In this document: piece by piece, positions 25,241-33,865 of the stretch
Layout: each line of letters starts with the position of its first letter
Position numbering within the stretch: position 1 is the stretch's first letter
NCBI GenBank assembly: GCA_963708245.1
Contig: OY970201.1
Location: forward strand, 8,246,001 to 8,310,000
From: CAVYXK01 sp963708245
GTDB taxonomy: Bacteria > Pseudomonadota > Alphaproteobacteria > Acetobacterales > Acetobacteraceae
Direction of reading: 5' to 3'
DNA: 64,000 bases
Notes under the pieces: generated by a model
Databases searched by the model: none
What the model was told of the DNA's origin: nothing
What the model saw: only the letters and a program-made list of their open reading frames with translations
Position numbers and translations under genes: made by a program

Positions 25241-26809
25241 TCATGTCTGGCCGGCGGTGATCAGACGCATCGCACGCTCGGCCAAAGCGGCGATGGTGCG
25301 CGACGGGTTGACGCCGACGGCTTCCGGCACGATAGCGCCGTCGAGCACGAACAGGTTGCGGTAGCCGAATACCTCGCCGCGGTGATCGACCACGCCGTTC
25401 TCCGGCCCCGGCCCCATGTTGCAGCCACCGAGCGGATGCGGCGTGATCAGGTAGTGCGCCAGCGTCCAGGTAGGCGGCACCAGCGGCGTTCCACCTGTGG
25501 CGCGTGACAGCGCCTCGTGAGTCTCGACGATGGTATCGACCAGTCCGCGCGAGCGGGCGATGTCCCAATCGAGCGTCAGCTCCCACTCGCCGGCGATTTC
25601 GAACTGGCGGCGCAGCCGGAGCTGGCCGTTCGCCGCATCAACGCCTTGCGCGAACCATGGCATCATATTTTCGAGCGGGGCATGCGAAAGCAGCTCGGTG
25701 CGGATCCAGTCGAGCAGCAGATGCGTCTCGGGATGCTCGCTTTCTGCCGTCCGGGCGAGGTCGGCGAGCAGGTTGGGAACGCCGCCGTCCTGGATCCAGA
25801 ATGACTGGCCGTTACGGCTACGATCAAGGAAGTCGATCGCGCAGGTGATCGTCGGGCCGAGTGACGGTTCGGGCTTGCGGGTGGCGTAGATCGCCGGAGT
25901 CAGAAAGTCGCCGTTGCTGCTCCAGTCATAGCCAAGGCGCGGGCTGATCGCCGGCAAGGTGTGCAACACGTCGCGACAGCGCAGCAGCAGCTCGGTGGAG
26001 TTGAGCGAGCCACCAGCCAGCACGACAAGTCCCGCGGTGGCACTGTCGGGCTGCCGCACGCCGGGCGTGAGGCGGTCGAAGTGCACGCGCCAGCCGGTGC
26101 CCTCAGGCTCTATGGCGGTGACGAGATGTAGCGGCCGCACCTCGGCGCCTTTGGCTTCGGCAAGTGCCAGATAGGTGCGGTCGAGCGTGTTCTTGGCATC
26201 AACCGGGCAGCCGATGTCGCAGTTGCCGCAATGCACGCAAGTGCCCTGCTCGATGCCCTGCGCGTTCTTGTGCCAGACGGTGCGCGCGGGATCGCCGCTA
26301 TGGTCGAAGCTGAAACCAGGATCGAAGGATACAGCGAGATCGAGCTTACGGAAGCGGGCGGCGGCGCCGATCAACTGCGCCGCATCCTGCACCAGATGCA
26401 TGCGCGGCGTCCATTGGTTGTCGGGTACTGGCTGAACGTTCATCACCGCGCCGACCGTGGCGTAGTGTGACGCCAGCTCGTCATGCGTGATCTGCGGCGG
26501 CCAGCCGGCGGCGAACACGCTGGGCGGCGGCACGGCGGAGATGTTGGCGTAGATCAGTGATCCACCGCCGACCGCGGCACCCTGTGCCACCGCCATGCGC
26601 GGAAAGGCGCGCAGATCAATCCACCCGTTGGCGTCTTCCGGGTGATGCTGATTCCATAGCCAGCCCTTGCCGGTCACGCTGGGATAGGTGGTGCGATCCC
26701 AGCGACGGCCACGCTCCAGCACCAGCACACGCGCGCCGGATTCGGCGAGGCGGCAGGCAGAGACCGAGCCGCCGAAGCCGCTGCCGATCACGACTGCATC
26801 GAAATCCAT
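25241..26809 (-). CDS. GMC family oxidoreductase (cholesterol-oxidase-like) with four-Cys motif
   Basis: A 522-residue flavoprotein. The FAD fold is VVIGSGFGGSVSACRLAESG at residues 7-26, GAAVGGGSLIYANI follows, and the C-terminal LGGCNMGPGPENGVVDHRG and PSRTIAALAERAM are typical of cholesterol-oxidase/ChoD-like GMC enzymes. Cys191, Cys194, Cys197 and Cys201 (CVHCGNCDIGCP) have ferredoxin-like CxxCxxCxxxC spacing, suggesting an iron-sulfur cluster as electron outlet instead of oxygen. The neighbours are a patatin-like lipase and a phosphoesterase. A sterol, hopanoid or other lipid alcohol is a plausible substrate. Confidence 0.85.
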   Translation of the reverse strand: MDFDAVVIGSGFGGSVSACRLAESGARVLVLERGRRWDRTTYPSVTGKGWLWNQHHPEDANGWIDLRAFPRMAVAQGAAVGGGSLIYANISAVPPPSVFAAGWPPQITHDELASHYATVGAVMNVQPVPDNQWTPRMHLVQDAAQLIGAAARFRKLDLAVSFDPGFSFDHSGDPARTVWHKNAQGIEQGTCVHCGNCDIGCPVDAKNTLDRTYLALAEAKGAEVRPLHLVTAIEPEGTGWRVHFDRLTPGVRQPDSATAGLVVLAGGSLNSTELLLRCRDVLHTLPAISPRLGYDWSSNGDFLTPAIYATRKPEPSLGPTITCAIDFLDRSRNGQSFWIQDGGVPNLLADLARTAESEHPETHLLLDWIRTELLSHAPLENMMPWFAQGVDAANGQLRLRRQFEIAGEWELTLDWDIARSRGLVDTIVETHEALSRATGGTPLVPPTWTLAHYLITPHPLGGCNMGPGPENGVVDHRGEVFGYRNLFVLDGAIVPEAVGVNPSRTIAALAERAMRLITAGQT

Positions 26810-26821
26810 TGCCGCGCCCCG

Positions 26822-28381
26822 TCAGCCGCGGCCGAGATGGGCGCCGTAGCTGTCCCACATCTGCCCCAGGAAGAAATGGCCGAAGCGAGCAATTGCCGCC
26901 GCCGACTGTGCGGGCCCGGGCGCCCCAGGCGTGCTGACATTACCCAGCATCCGGATCAGGTCGGGAACGCCGAGTGACAGCGTGCCAGCGCCGACGATCG
27001 GACCGGTTGCGTCTGTTCCTTCATGCAGCACCGTGTAGAGCGTTGTCGTCTGTTTCCAGGCATCGGTCACGGGACCATCCCGCACCTCCTTGCGTCCGGC
27101 GAGGTAATAAGGCTTGCCGTCGCGCTGGAAGCCCAACTCATAGACCATGTATTTCAGGCCCGGCTGGCCGCTCGGGGTGAACAGCTTGAACACGCCACCA
27201 GTGCCAAGGATCGTGCCCCCGAGCGGTGCGAACTCGATGGAGCCGGAAAGCGAGCCGGGATGCCCAGGTTCCGTCAGGAACCGATCGAGGTCGCGGATCA
27301 GCACCGTCGCGTGTAGCGCCAGATTTGTCCCGGCCACCTGGCCTTTCTGCCGCCCCGTTTCCGGATCGGTTTCACCTAGCGCGAAGCCACCCGACATGGT
27401 TTCGCGGAACGACAGTCCAGTCGTTTCGTCGCGCATGTGCGTGACCTCCGGTGTCAACGGCAGGCCTTGCGGCCGGCATGAAGCGAGGTAGGATTTGGCG
27501 TCTTCATAGCCGAGCGCGATTAGGGTCGCGCCGTCGATGCGGCCCAAGAAATAGTCGGGATCAAGCGGCAGCGGATATTCGGGCCGAATCACGTGCAGCA
27601 CGATGGGTCGCTGCCGGCCGCCGACAGATTCCCCGGCGGCGATCCGCGCGTTGATCTCGGCGATGCACTCCAGCTCCTGGAACAGCGCGCCATTGGCACT
27701 CATTTCGATCATGTGGACGTATTGGCGAAAAGCGCCGTTCTGGTACCGGCTGGAATTCCCTATGCACCAGACGACCCAGATTTCCTCGGCGCCGCGGCGG
27801 ACCGCCTCCATCAGGTTGGCGTCTTTGATCCACACCGCGTCGGTATAGAACGAGCCATCGATCTGCACCGCCGGCATGAAGATCGGCAGCGAGATACCAG
27901 CAACCAGTCGATCGAGGCTCAGCGCAGTATGCTCGACCGTCTCCAGCGTCTTGCGCGAGAAGTTGCAGAGGTTGAACGTGCCGGTCATGCCGGCGGCGTT
28001 GTTGATCCGGGCGGTGTCGATGCCCAGATGAGGGAACACCTTCTTCACGACGCCGTCGGCGCTGCCCATCGCCGGCAGGTCGGGCCCACGCAGGTAATCC
28101 GCCAGCGGCATGAACCCGGCGAAATCCTTCGGGTCGAGGCTCCGCCAGCGGTCGATCATGTCGGGCGGTGCGATGCCCGAGAACAGCATCGCCAGGTTCA
28201 TCGTCCCGCCGGAGGTACCGTCCGCATGGTGGAAACAGAGACCCGCTTCGGCCAGCGCTTGCAGCACGCCCGCCTGATAAGCGACGCGCATACCACCGCC
28301 GGCCAGAATCAGCGACCGCCGGGGGCCGACGTAATCTTGAGCCGGTGCGAAGAACGGTACGTGGGTCAAGCCGACCTCCAT
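26822..28381 (-). CDS. Patatin-like phospholipase
   Basis: A 519-residue patatin-fold acyl hydrolase. The oxyanion loop is AGGGMRVAYQAG (residues 28-38), the nucleophile is Ser57 in GTSGG, and the dyad Asp is probably Asp181 in YTDAVW. The C-terminal 200 residues (GFALGETDPETGRQKGQ onward) form a beta-rich domain resembling those of bacterial lipid-processing proteins. The start ATG 28381 is preferred because an earlier start at 28420 would overlap the preceding membrane-protein gene. It is co-transcribed with an acetoacetate-decarboxylase-like gene upstream and a GMC oxidoreductase downstream. Confidence 0.85.
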   Translation of the reverse strand: MEVGLTHVPFFAPAQDYVGPRRSLILAGGGMRVAYQAGVLQALAEAGLCFHHADGTSGGTMNLAMLFSGIAPPDMIDRWRSLDPKDFAGFMPLADYLRGPDLPAMGSADGVVKKVFPHLGIDTARINNAAGMTGTFNLCNFSRKTLETVEHTALSLDRLVAGISLPIFMPAVQIDGSFYTDAVWIKDANLMEAVRRGAEEIWVVWCIGNSSRYQNGAFRQYVHMIEMSANGALFQELECIAEINARIAAGESVGGRQRPIVLHVIRPEYPLPLDPDYFLGRIDGATLIALGYEDAKSYLASCRPQGLPLTPEVTHMRDETTGLSFRETMSGGFALGETDPETGRQKGQVAGTNLALHATVLIRDLDRFLTEPGHPGSLSGSIEFAPLGGTILGTGGVFKLFTPSGQPGLKYMVYELGFQRDGKPYYLAGRKEVRDGPVTDAWKQTTTLYTVLHEGTDATGPIVGAGTLSLGVPDLIRMLGNVSTPGAPGPAQSAAAIARFGHFFLGQMWDSYGAHLGRG

Positions 28382-28394
28382 GGCTGCGGCAACA

Positions 28395-28784
28395 TTATCG
28401 CCTCCCGAAACCGCGCGCATGAGGCAGGTAAGCCAGGATCAGCACACCGGAGACGAAATCGAACCCGGTGACCAGCAGTGCCAGCGGGGCGAAGATGCCG
28501 TGCAGCACCCCGATACCCACCCCGGCGACGGCACCGAATTTCTGCAGCCCCGCCCACAGAATCACCACGGGGTTCGGCCGGTGGGCGAACAGCGCATGCA
28601 GCAGAGCGCCACCGAACAGCGCCATGAACATGCCGACCAGGCCGAAGAAGTGCAGCGCCGTCGGCGATTGCTCGGCGGATAGCATGGCCAGGATCGGCGC
28701 TGGCCACAGGATCTGCACGCAGCCCGTCAGGAGCGTGATCGCGGCGATCGTCGCCACCAGCCAGAACAGGCCCCCCTTTCTCAT
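28395..28784 (-). CDS. Small four-helix membrane protein
   Basis: A 129-residue protein with four predicted transmembrane segments: LFWLVATIAAITLLTGCVQI, LHFFGLVGMFMALFGGALLH, VVILWAGLQKFGAVAGVGIG and PLALLVTGFDFVSGVLILAY. The pattern resembles small DoxX-like or uncharacterised inner-membrane proteins; no enzyme motif is visible. The start ATG 28784 overlaps the stop of a 19-codon frame as ATGA, so it depends on translational coupling. The patatin gene follows after 13 bases. It may anchor or assist the lipid-modifying enzymes of this operon. Confidence 0.75.
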   Translation of the reverse strand: MRKGGLFWLVATIAAITLLTGCVQILWPAPILAMLSAEQSPTALHFFGLVGMFMALFGGALLHALFAHRPNPVVILWAGLQKFGAVAGVGIGVLHGIFAPLALLVTGFDFVSGVLILAYLPHARGFGRR

Positions 28785-28840
28785 ATCGCCACCGGCGCGA
28801 ACAGCAGCGCCGCAATCAGCACTTCCGGCCAGGCGCTCAT
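28781..28840 (-). CDS. 19-residue membrane microprotein, coupled on both sides
   Basis: The frame reads MSAWPEVLIAALLFAPVAI, a single hydrophobic helix just long enough to enter the membrane. Its ATG overlaps the stop of the acetoacetate-decarboxylase-like gene (ATGA at 28837-28840) and its stop overlaps the ATG of the small membrane protein (ATGA at 28781-28784). It exactly fills the gap between two operon genes. Chance could produce this, but the double overlap and the composition argue for a real leader or coupling peptide. Confidence 0.6.
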   Translation of the reverse strand: MSAWPEVLIAALLFAPVAI

Positions 28841-29733
28841 GCCAGCACGTCCTCGCGTGTGACACCTGGCACCGGGGCCGAGGGCGGCGGCAGCCACTGC
28901 TGGCTCTCGCCGAGGTTGACGACGCTTTCCAGCCCCTCGGGCGGTGTGGTCGGCGGCTCTGCATAGGTGCAGAACCAACTTTCGAAATGATCGTCCAGCA
29001 CGCCGGTGACTTCGGGCAAATAGAGCGTGGCGATCGGGTCAGGCTCCAGGCCGATCGTCTTCAGCACCTGCACGCGCGGCACGTCGCCGATCACCAGCCG
29101 CGCCGCGCCCTTGCGGAACAAGGAGAATCCTGCCTTGCCGGAGAAATAGATGGTCGATTTCATCAGCAGCCCGCGGAATTCGCAGTAATTCACAGCACTG
29201 GTGCTGACCGGCAGCCAGATGGAGCGCGGCCGTTCCACCTCGAAGTAAACGCCAAGCTGTCCGTTCAGGTCGTATTGGCTGCTGACACTGCGCTCGCCTT
29301 CGATGTAATTCAGGTTGGCCTGGTGCTTGGGCATGCCCCAGATGCCCTTGCCGCCCTTCACCGAGATCTCGGTACTGACCGGCAAGTCGTACACCCACTG
29401 CCCCGTGCCGAACAAGCCGCGCAGCAGCGCGGGCAACAGCCGCGGCGCCGGCTTCGCGCCGTGGGTGCAGGCAAGCGCGATGCTGAACTCGATATATTTG
29501 CCAATATTGGTATGGCGGTAATCGACCACCGTGACCAGCAGCAGCGCCTTGTTCCATAGGATGAAGGGATGCACCTCGTTGCCTTGCAGCAGCACGCGCG
29601 CCTTCACCGGGTCGCAGGGGAACGCCGCGAGGACGGTCGATGACTTGATCCCCTGCACCGGCATCTGGAACGGAATGTCATCGACCAGCGCATAACGGCC
29701 GGCCTGGCGGGCGATCCGCGCTGGCTGGAACAT
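28837..29733 (-). CDS. Acetoacetate decarboxylase-like family protein
   Basis: A 298-residue protein of the acetoacetate decarboxylase superfamily. The conserved region SVKGGKGIWGMPKHQANLNY around residues 125-145 corresponds to the family's WGxPK segment that forms the active-site wall. The rest (AFPCDPVKARVLLQGNEVHP early, STIYFSGKAGFSLFRKG late) fits the broader, mostly uncharacterised group that includes aldolase-dehydratases. Whether it decarboxylates is uncertain. Its start overlaps the upstream hydrolase stop as TAATG, showing coupling within the lipid-type operon. Confidence 0.75.
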   Translation of the reverse strand: MFQPARIARQAGRYALVDDIPFQMPVQGIKSSTVLAAFPCDPVKARVLLQGNEVHPFILWNKALLLVTVVDYRHTNIGKYIEFSIALACTHGAKPAPRLLPALLRGLFGTGQWVYDLPVSTEISVKGGKGIWGMPKHQANLNYIEGERSVSSQYDLNGQLGVYFEVERPRSIWLPVSTSAVNYCEFRGLLMKSTIYFSGKAGFSLFRKGAARLVIGDVPRVQVLKTIGLEPDPIATLYLPEVTGVLDDHFESWFCTYAEPPTTPPEGLESVVNLGESQQWLPPPSAPVPGVTREDVLA

Positions 29734-30749
29734 TAGGCGGACTCCTTATCGAGTTCCTCGATCATCAGCGGGAAAACATCACGCGCCGCATTCTTGCCGA
29801 TGAACACGTCCAGGTGGCCATAGTCCGGCAGAACGTGCAGCGTGTGGAACCGGGGATGGTGCCGGTCAAAATAGTCGAACGTCTCCTGCTGGCTCTCCGG
29901 CAGAAAGCAGTGGTTGTTTCGTCCGGCAAAGAACGCAAAGCGCGCGTCAGTTTGCGGCGGAGCGACCCCGAACGCCGCCGGTAACCCCGGCAGCCCATCC
30001 ACCGTCACCAAATGGCCGGCGAGCACACAGCGATAGATCTGCTGGAAGAAGCTGACTGGCACCTTGGCGAATTCGTGACAGATCCAGGCGTGCGTCGCCT
30101 CGTTCAGGTTGGCGTGGCTCCATAGCGTCGGGAAGCCGACCCCATAGGTGAAACTGACCAGCCGGCAGACGGTATTGTCGCATTCACGATGTGTCGCTTT
30201 AACCCACGCGGTGATCATCTTCGCAATCGCCGTCGGTGGTACGCCCCTTCCCCACTGCGGGTCGAGATAGTCGAGCATCCGCCCCAGCACCGGCAGAGAC
30301 AATTGGAACTTGGCGCGGGTAACCGCGGGTATTCTCGGATGCAGCGCGACGGCGTTGGAAACAATGGCGGTCACCTGCGGCACCAGACCCGCTGCGGCCG
30401 ACATCATGAAGCTGGTCGAGCCCTGGCAGTGGATGATCGCCTTGATGCGGTCGGCGCCGGTCTCGGCGGCGATTCTCTCGACTGCCTTCGGATGGTCGTA
30501 CAGCGCCGCCTTGTCGAGCGTCCAAGGATTGGGGGGCAGGTCGATGCTCGCACGCCAATTCTCAAGCCAGACATCGTAGCCATGGGCGAGCAGTGCCTGC
30601 ACAATCGTCGTATCGGTGGGCGGTCGAAACAGGTTCGCTCGTACCCCGGCGCCGTGCACCACCAGCACCGGACCACGCGAGGCAGGGCGCGGTCCGCGCA
30701 GGTGCAGCAGGTTGAGCGGCATACCGTCGCCGGCCGTGAACGGCACCAC
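29733..30749 (-). CDS. Alpha/beta hydrolase family protein
   Basis: A 338-residue alpha/beta hydrolase and the first gene of the seven-gene operon. VLVVHGAGVRANLFRPP is the oxyanion region; the nucleophile position reads IIHCQGSTSFMMS, where G-x-x-G surrounds Gln rather than Ser, so the catalytic Ser may be displaced or absent. A late LPDYGHLDVFIG supplies the usual His. The start is uncertain: GTG 30749 is used, but coding-like sequence (KWEDLIEASID) continues upstream in frame to a stop near 30809 without a good start codon. The family includes lipases and esterases. Confidence 0.72.
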   Translation of the reverse strand: MVPFTAGDGMPLNLLHLRGPRPASRGPVLVVHGAGVRANLFRPPTDTTIVQALLAHGYDVWLENWRASIDLPPNPWTLDKAALYDHPKAVERIAAETGADRIKAIIHCQGSTSFMMSAAAGLVPQVTAIVSNAVALHPRIPAVTRAKFQLSLPVLGRMLDYLDPQWGRGVPPTAIAKMITAWVKATHRECDNTVCRLVSFTYGVGFPTLWSHANLNEATHAWICHEFAKVPVSFFQQIYRCVLAGHLVTVDGLPGLPAAFGVAPPQTDARFAFFAGRNNHCFLPESQQETFDYFDRHHPRFHTLHVLPDYGHLDVFIGKNAARDVFPLMIEELDKESA

Positions 30750-30922
30750 GACCTGCTCGATCTCACGCGCGTCGATCGAGGCTTCGATCAGATCCTCCCA
30801 TTTTGACTAACGCTAACGCCTTGCTCGCGCCGGTTGCAATGAAAATGCGCGGCTCCCTTGGCCCCGCCGCACGGGCGCGCCAGAATGCCGCTTCCATCAC
30901 GACCGATCGGGGGAGAACGACC

Positions 30923-31669
30923 ATGGCTCAACGCGTCGCCGTCATCACCGGGGCCGGCAGCGGCATCGGCCGCTCCTCGGCGCTGGCGCTGCTTGCGGAC
31001 GGCTATGCCGTGGCGCTGGCCGGGCGCCGCAAAGATGCGCTGGATGAAACCGCCGCGATGGCCAAGGGCGGCACGCCGCTGGTTGCGCCGACTGACGTGC
31101 GCGAACCGGACGCGGTGGCCGCGCTGTTCGCCAAGGTGAAAGAGAGCTTCGGCCGCGTCGATGTGCTGTTCAACAACGCCGGCGGCAACGTGCCCAGTAC
31201 CAATTTCGGCGATTTCACCTGGGAGCAGTGGACCTCGGTGGTCGCGGTGAACCTGAACGGCATGTTCCTGTGCGCCAACGCAGCGTTCCGCATGATGCGC
31301 GACCAGAAGCCCATGGGCGGGCGTATCATCAACAACGGCTCGATCTCGGCGCACGCGCCGCGGCCGGGCTCAGCGGCCTATACCACGACGAAACACGCAG
31401 TGACGGGGCTGACCAAGTCGATCGCGCTAGACGGGCGTCAATACGATATCTGCAGCAGCCAGATCGATATCGGCAACGCCGCCACGCCCATGACGGCGCG
31501 CTCGACGGCCGGGCAGATGCAGGCGCACGGGGCGATGATGCAGGAGCCGCGGATGGACGTGGATCACGTCGGCCGCTCGATCCTGTTCATGAGCAATCTG
31601 CCGCTGGACGCCAACGTGCAGTTCATCACCATCATGGCGACGAAGATGCCGTTCATCGGTCGGGGCTGA
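30923..31669 (+). CDS. Short-chain dehydrogenase/reductase
   Basis: A 248-residue SDR. VAVITGAGSGIGRSSALALL binds NAD(P), NNAGGN is the structural motif, and the catalytic Ser, Tyr and Lys are in NGSISAHAPRPGSAAYTTTK. ATG 30923 has GGGGGAGAA upstream. Its stop overlaps the start of the downstream binding protein as TGATG, so the two are translated together. Substrate not predictable from sequence. It is divergent from the lipid-type operon. Confidence 0.9.
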   Translation: MAQRVAVITGAGSGIGRSSALALLADGYAVALAGRRKDALDETAAMAKGGTPLVAPTDVREPDAVAALFAKVKESFGRVDVLFNNAGGNVPSTNFGDFTWEQWTSVVAVNLNGMFLCANAAFRMMRDQKPMGGRIINNGSISAHAPRPGSAAYTTTKHAVTGLTKSIALDGRQYDICSSQIDIGNAATPMTARSTAGQMQAHGAMMQEPRMDVDHVGRSILFMSNLPLDANVQFITIMATKMPFIGRG

Positions 31670-32667
31670 TGCAGATGCGGCGCGCGGGTCTGCTGGTATT
31701 CGCAGTGCTTGGCTTGGCGTTGCACGCGGTCACCGCGCTGGCGAACGACCACGTAACGTTCGGACTCGATTGGAAGGCGGAGGCGGAATACGGCGGCTTC
31801 TACCAGGCGGTAGCCACCGGCATTTATGCGAAGCACGGGCTGGACGTCACGATCGAGCAGGGTGGTCCGCAGATCAACCACATGACGTTGCTGATGGCCG
31901 GCCGCATGCAGTTCAACTTGAGCGGCGGTCAGGCCATTGAGTTCGTGCAGCAGCGCCTGCCCTTCATCGCGGTGGCGGCAATCTTCCAGAAGGACCCGTC
32001 GGTGCTGATCGCCCATCCAGGCGTCGGCAACGATAGCTTCCCGGCGCTGAAGGGCAAGCAGATCGAGATCGCCGCCGATGTGCGCTCCGGCTGGTGGCGG
32101 TTCCTGGCCGGCAAGTTCGGCTACAGCGACAGCCAAATCAGACCCTATACGTTCAGCTTGGCGCCGTTTCTGGCGGACAAGAACCTAGTGCAGGAAGGCT
32201 ATCTGGGGTCGGAGCCGTTCCTGATTGAAACCGAGGCGCATTTCAAGCCAGTGGTGCTACCGATCGCCGATGCCGGGTATCTCGGCTACGACAACATCAT
32301 CGCGACCAGCACGAAGCTGGTGGCGGAGAACCCGGGGATGGTGCAGCGGTTCGTGGATGGCTCGATCGAGGGGTGGTACTCATATCTTTACGGTGACCCG
32401 GCGCCGGCGGATACGCTGATCCGCAAAGCCAACCCGGAGATGCCGCAGGCTCTGATCGACTACGGACGGCATGTGATGATCGAGCATGGTGTGGTGGATT
32501 CAGGGGATACGAAGACGCTGGGGGTCGGCGCAATGACCGACGCGCGCTGGGCGGCGTTCTACCGGTCGATGGCCGCGGTCGGCGTATATCCGCCGGGACT
32601 GGATATCGCGGGTGCCTATACGCTGCGCTTCGTCGATCACGGCGTAGGGTTGGGCAAGCGGCAGTGA
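31669..32667 (+). CDS. ABC-type substrate-binding protein (NMT1/ThiY-like), orphan
   Basis: A 332-residue secreted binding protein. Residues 1-24 form a signal peptide (RRAGLLVFAVLGLALHAVTA, then cleavage near ALAND). The mature part begins VTFGLDWKAEAEYGGFYQA, the hallmark of the NMT1/ThiY group that binds pyrimidine precursors, nitrate, sulfonates or taurine. FNLSGGQAIEF and GYLGSEPFLIE are typical internal segments. No permease or ATPase gene is in the neighbourhood, so the membrane partners must be elsewhere. It is coupled to the SDR gene by TGATG. Confidence 0.85.
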   Translation: MQMRRAGLLVFAVLGLALHAVTALANDHVTFGLDWKAEAEYGGFYQAVATGIYAKHGLDVTIEQGGPQINHMTLLMAGRMQFNLSGGQAIEFVQQRLPFIAVAAIFQKDPSVLIAHPGVGNDSFPALKGKQIEIAADVRSGWWRFLAGKFGYSDSQIRPYTFSLAPFLADKNLVQEGYLGSEPFLIETEAHFKPVVLPIADAGYLGYDNIIATSTKLVAENPGMVQRFVDGSIEGWYSYLYGDPAPADTLIRKANPEMPQALIDYGRHVMIEHGVVDSGDTKTLGVGAMTDARWAAFYRSMAAVGVYPPGLDIAGAYTLRFVDHGVGLGKRQ

Positions 32668-32692
32668 AAGTAATCCACCGCGAAGCAGTATC

Positions 32693-33613
32693 TCAGGCCG
32701 CCCGTCGGAACGTGTTCGGTATTCCCGCCTTCGCGACCTGCCCGTGCATCGGCTCGTCCGGCAGCCCCTCGTGCAGCAGGCGCCGCGCGGCCAGCAGCTT
32801 GGACAAATCGATGCCGGTCTCGTACCCGATGCTTTCCAGCATGAAGACCAGATCTTCAGTCACCACGTTCCCCGAAGCGCCCGGTGCATAAGGGCACCCG
32901 CCCAGCCCCGCCAGACAGGAATCAAACGCTCGGATACCTTCCTCCAGCCCCGCCAACGCATTGGCCAGTCCGAGCCCCATTGTGTCGTGTAGATGCAGGC
33001 CGTACAGCACCGGCCCGATCGCCTCGCGCACCGCTCGCACCACCTCCTTGATCTGCGCCGGGTGCGCATAACCGACCGTATCAGCCAGCATGATCCGGTC
33101 CACCCCGGCGCGGGCGAGCCCGCTCGCCACCTCCACGACTTTCGCCGTCGGCACCACCCCATCGATCGAGCACCCGAACGCCGTCGAGCACCCGGCGATC
33201 ACCTCCATCCGCCTCGGCTGGGCCTTCACCCAATCCATCAACCGGCCGACCTCGACGATGCTCTCCGCTGGCGTACGATTGAGGTTCGAGCGGCTGTGTC
33301 CCTCGCTGACCGACACCGGTGTGCTGATCTTGTGGGTGCCTGCAGCGTACGCGTTCTGCGCCCCACGCAAATTAGGCACCAGTGCAATGACTGTCAGGCC
33401 GGGGATTTCCAGCGCGTGCCGCACCACCTCTTCGGTGTCCGCCATCTGCGGAATGACACGCGGCGGAACGAAGCTGCCGACTTCGATTTCCCTGATGCCG
33501 GCCGCGGCTATCGCCGCGATCCAACGGATCTTGGCGTCGGTTGCCATGCGCGTCTTGGCGATCTGCAACCCGTCGCGCGGCCCGACTTCACAGATGTTCA
33601 TGTGCTCGGTCAT
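32693..33613 (-). CDS. mvaB: Hydroxymethylglutaryl-CoA lyase family protein
   Basis: A 306-residue aldolase-type lyase of the HMG-CoA lyase family, which cleaves 3-hydroxy-3-methylglutaryl-CoA to acetoacetate and acetyl-CoA in leucine breakdown. Key motifs are CEVGPRDGLQ with the metal and substrate ligands near the start, LYGLHLHDTMGLGLANALAG with the metal-binding His pair, and CLAGLGGCPYAPGASGNV, the signature containing the catalytic Cys. GAGGTG precedes ATG 33613. It is convergent with the binding-protein gene, 25 bases away. Confidence 0.9.
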   Translation of the reverse strand: MTEHMNICEVGPRDGLQIAKTRMATDAKIRWIAAIAAAGIREIEVGSFVPPRVIPQMADTEEVVRHALEIPGLTVIALVPNLRGAQNAYAAGTHKISTPVSVSEGHSRSNLNRTPAESIVEVGRLMDWVKAQPRRMEVIAGCSTAFGCSIDGVVPTAKVVEVASGLARAGVDRIMLADTVGYAHPAQIKEVVRAVREAIGPVLYGLHLHDTMGLGLANALAGLEEGIRAFDSCLAGLGGCPYAPGASGNVVTEDLVFMLESIGYETGIDLSKLLAARRLLHEGLPDEPMHGQVAKAGIPNTFRRAA

Positions 33614-33865
33614 CACGGCACCTCGCAGCTTGGCCGGTTAGGTTTCGCATGCGGCGATAAACAACTTGCGAGGGAGGGCCATGTTCGTCACACGCCCAAC
33701 CGCGCGGCTGTCAATCTGGTAGCGCAGTGCGCCGTGTGCGTCCATGGACGCGAACCAGTGGGACCCACATCTCCCTTCCCGTGCGGAAGGGGGGCGGCAG
33801 CACAGAAGGCTACCCGCGCCCGATATCAGAAGGTGCCGGTCGTCGAGCCGGTAGTCGGGCTTCGA

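Noticed and set aside
31228..31668. Extended N-terminus for the ABC binding protein
   Set aside because: This would read through the SDR gene in another frame; the signal peptide at 31669 fixes the start.
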